A stretch of 64,000 nt of DNA from Peptostreptococcaceae bacterium. Lineage in GTDB: Bacteria; Bacillota; Clostridia; Peptostreptococcales; Peptostreptococcaceae. Each line of letters begins with the position of its first letter. Position 1 is the stretch's first letter. A program made the translations under genes and the position numbers. The notes under the pieces are model-generated. The model made no database searches and was not told where the DNA came from. It saw only the letters and a program-made list of their open reading frames with translations. Where the stretch lies: assembly GCA_902363255.1 (NCBI GenBank), contig CABIZO010000002.1, positions 124,001 through 188,000 on the forward strand, read 5' to 3'. This document shows, piece after piece, positions 61,301 to 64,000 of the stretch.

Positions 61301-64000
61301 ATATCCCAATCTAATGCCTGGTGTAGAGAAAAACTTTGAAGTCCCTCTAATTACAAATAAATTATTATATTCGTCAACTAATGGAGCAGAAGAATAAAAA
61401 TTGGTGTTTGTAAATTCAACGTAAGTTTCATCTATCATGACGAAAGCATTAGTACTGTTTAATATAACTTCTATTTCAAATTTTGAAAATGTAAAACCTG
61501 TTGGATTATTAGGATTACAGATAATTATTAAATCACATTCATGCTCGTTTATAAAATCTATTAATTCAACTGGATCTATTTTAAAATCGTTATACTCTCT
61601 AGAAAAGTATTTAATTACTTCGCAGTTATTCTTTCTTAGTTCTTTTTCATATTCTGAATATGCAGGAGAAATAAGAACAGCTTTTTTAGGAGCTATAGTT
61701 CCTATAAATGAAGATATAAGTTCAGTAGCACCGCTGCCAAGAACCATATTTTCTTCATTACAATTACAATAAGATGAGATTGATTTTTTTAATGTGTTAT
61801 ATTCTGGGTCAGGATAAACTGAAACCATATTTATATTGTTAATTACATATTCTTTTGCTAAAGTTGATGTACCAAATGGATTAATATTAGAGCTGAAATC
61901 TAAAAATTCATCTTTTGAAAAACCATATTTTTTTGACAAATCATATAAATTAGCACCATGATTTACACTCATAATTAGCCCTCCAAACTTTTAATTCTTA
62001 ATATAGTATAGTATAAATTTAATATATGTAGATATGTATAAAAATAAAAAGAATATTGTACTAATACAATAGATGGAAGAAATAATAAAAACTACAAAAT
62101 AAAACACGAATGAAAAACTTTTAAAAAGGAAAAATATATGTTATAATAAATATGATTCATCATTATCGGGAGGAAATTATGTATAAACTAAATGGAGTTA
62201 TGTACTCAGCAGAAGAAATAAAAAGTAAAGTTAAAGAGTTAGCAAAGCAAATTGAAGAAGATTATGCAGGAGAAGAATTACTAGTAGTTGGAATATTAAA
62301 AGGTGCTAGTGTTTTCTGTGCTGATTTAATAAGAGAAATTAATTTAGATGTAAGAATGGACTTTATGGTTGTTTCAAGTTATGGAACATCAACTGCTTCA
62401 TCAGGTACAGTTAAAATAATAAAAGATTTAGATGTGGATATAGAAAATAAAAATGTATTAATAGTTGAGGATATAATTGATTCAGGTTTAACTTTAAGCT
62501 CATTAGTAGAAGCTTTAAAAACTAGAAAACCAAAGTCATTAAAACTTTGTACATTATTAGATAAACCAGAAAGAAGATCATCAAATATTAAAGTTGATTA
62601 TGTTGGATACGTTATAGAAGACAAATTTATTGTTGGATATGGAATAGATTATGCTGAAAAGTATAGAAATCTTCCTTATATAGGTATTGTTGAAGATATA
62701 TAAGACCATAATAAAAAAGGAGTATAAGAGTAAATCTTATACTCCTTTTCTCATATTTTAAATGGTGAATTATAAGAAAAGTAACAAAATATTTTATTTA
62801 TTGTCAAAAATTATATATTTATTGTCAAAAATTATGTAAAATAGATAAGAAGAAGTATTTATTGAAAGGTGGTAAATTATGGAGTTTCAACTGAATATAT
62901 TAATGTATTTACAGAGTATAAGAAATGAATTGCTAACAGGCATATTTACTTTTTTTACTATATGCACAGAAGTACCAGTAATAACGGTATTAACAGGAAT
63001 ATTATATTGGTGTATAAATAAAAAAGCAGGACAAAGAACTTTATTTGCTCTTTGTGGAAGTTTAAATATAAATGCAGGTGTCAAAAACTTTGTTAAAATG
63101 GCAAGACCCATAGGAACGAAAGGTTTAGAATCCTTAAGAATAGAAACTGCCACAGGATACTCTTTCCCTAGTGGTCATACACAAACAGCTACAACTTTTT
63201 GGACTTCAATTATGTATCTGTTTAGAAAAGTATGGATATATATAGTTGGAATATTAATGATTTTAGGAGCTGGAATATCAAGGTTATATTTAGGTGTTCA
63301 TTGGCCAATGGATGTAATCGTTGGATGGGGATTTGGTATAGTTCTTAGTATATTATTTATAAAGCTTTTTGACTATATAGATGATACTAAAAACTATTAT
63401 ATATTAGTTGGATTAATGTTAATATTCGGAGTATGTACATATTTTAATGGTGGAGAAGATTTATATAAAATGTTTGGGCTTTATACAGGCTTTGCATTAG
63501 GTTATATGGTTGAAGATACTTATATTAATTTTAGTACAGAAAATGAAAGTAGAAAAAATATATTTGCTAAGAAATCTTCAGGAAATGAAGATTTAGGTAA
63601 GAAGATACTTAGATTTATAGTAGGGATAATATCACTATTAGTAGTTTATATATTACTTAACTATATGGAAGATAGTTTAATAGTTAATAAAACGGAAGAA
63701 ATTATTAATATTATAAAATATTTAAAATATACATTTGTAGTATTTTGGGGCATAGCGGGTGCACCGGCATTATTTAAATTATTTAAAATAGCGTAAATTT
63801 ACCTATTATAAGGAAAGGATGATAATTTGAAAAAGGTAGTAGTTATAGGAGGAGGACCGGCAGGAATGATGGCTGCATCTACAGCAGCAGACAACGGAGC
63901 TGAAGTTATTCTTCTAGAAAAACAACATAGATTAGGAAGAAAGCTATTAATCACAGGAAAAGGAAGATGTAATATTACAAACGATTGTGATGTAGAAGAG

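Overview
The window is AT-rich Gram-positive DNA. Strong GGAGG-type ribosome sites, TTG and GTG starts, intrinsic terminators after most transcripts, a SAM-I riboswitch, a T-box leader, PRD/PTS loci and BspA-like surface proteins together point to a member of the Clostridia, probably near Peptostreptococcaceae. That placement is inference from gene style; there is no rRNA marker in the window. I saw no tRNA, rRNA or CRISPR array.

Layout. 0-6.8 kb: a cut-off gene, a 704-residue protein of unknown function, a 13 x 15-residue DxDGDGxxD repeat protein, and a large secreted leucine-rich/Ig/Fn3 protein. 6.8-8.0 kb: a decayed IS1595-like element bounded by an exact 8-bp target duplication, still holding one small membrane-protein gene. 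8.2-15.4 kb: a sugar locus (class II aldolase, PTS IIA-IIB-IIC, DUF4432 epimerase-like protein, D-lyxose isomerase-like cupin, a PRD regulator broken by an in-frame stop, and a second IIA). 15.7-19.1 kb: two secreted cohesin-domain proteins around an N-formylglutamate-amidohydrolase-like protein. 19.1-25.4 kb (minus strand): a membrane protein and a PqqD-like protein, an OPT transporter, and an ECF transporter (S, A-A, T) behind a SAM-I riboswitch.

25.5-36.4 kb: a secreted DUF5050-like protein, an LCP ligase, an anchored protein, two twin 86-residue PqqD-like proteins with a cysteine-containing micro-ORF between them, an acyltransferase, a PucR regulator with an amidohydrolase, and an L,D-transpeptidase. 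36.6-41.1 kb: a ClpP-like protease and an MFS transporter separated by a 2.7-kb island with ~152-bp inverted-repeat ends. The island holds an XRE regulator, a 66-bp perfect palindrome, and intact and broken small genes.

41.2-55 kb: a YdeI-like protein, DegV (behind a consensus promoter with a palindromic operator), a heterodimeric ABC exporter, CoA-disulfide reductase-rhodanese, ferredoxin plus polyferredoxin, a T-box-controlled ilvN-ilvC-ilvB operon, a second Ig-repeat secreted protein and a Crp/Fnr regulator. 55-64 kb: a second DegV, hemolysin III, a DUF6884-like/GIY-YIG fusion, YdbC, a 40-residue peptide, a macro-domain protein, RNase H, a HisC/CobD-like aminotransferase, hypoxanthine phosphoribosyltransferase, a PAP2 phosphatase and the start of an HI0933-like flavoprotein.

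Best candidates for unusual biology are the IR-bounded island, the IS1595 relic that kept a gene, the PqqD/micro-ORF cluster without a radical SAM partner, the non-cellulosomal cohesin cluster, and the DUF6884-GIY-YIG fusion.
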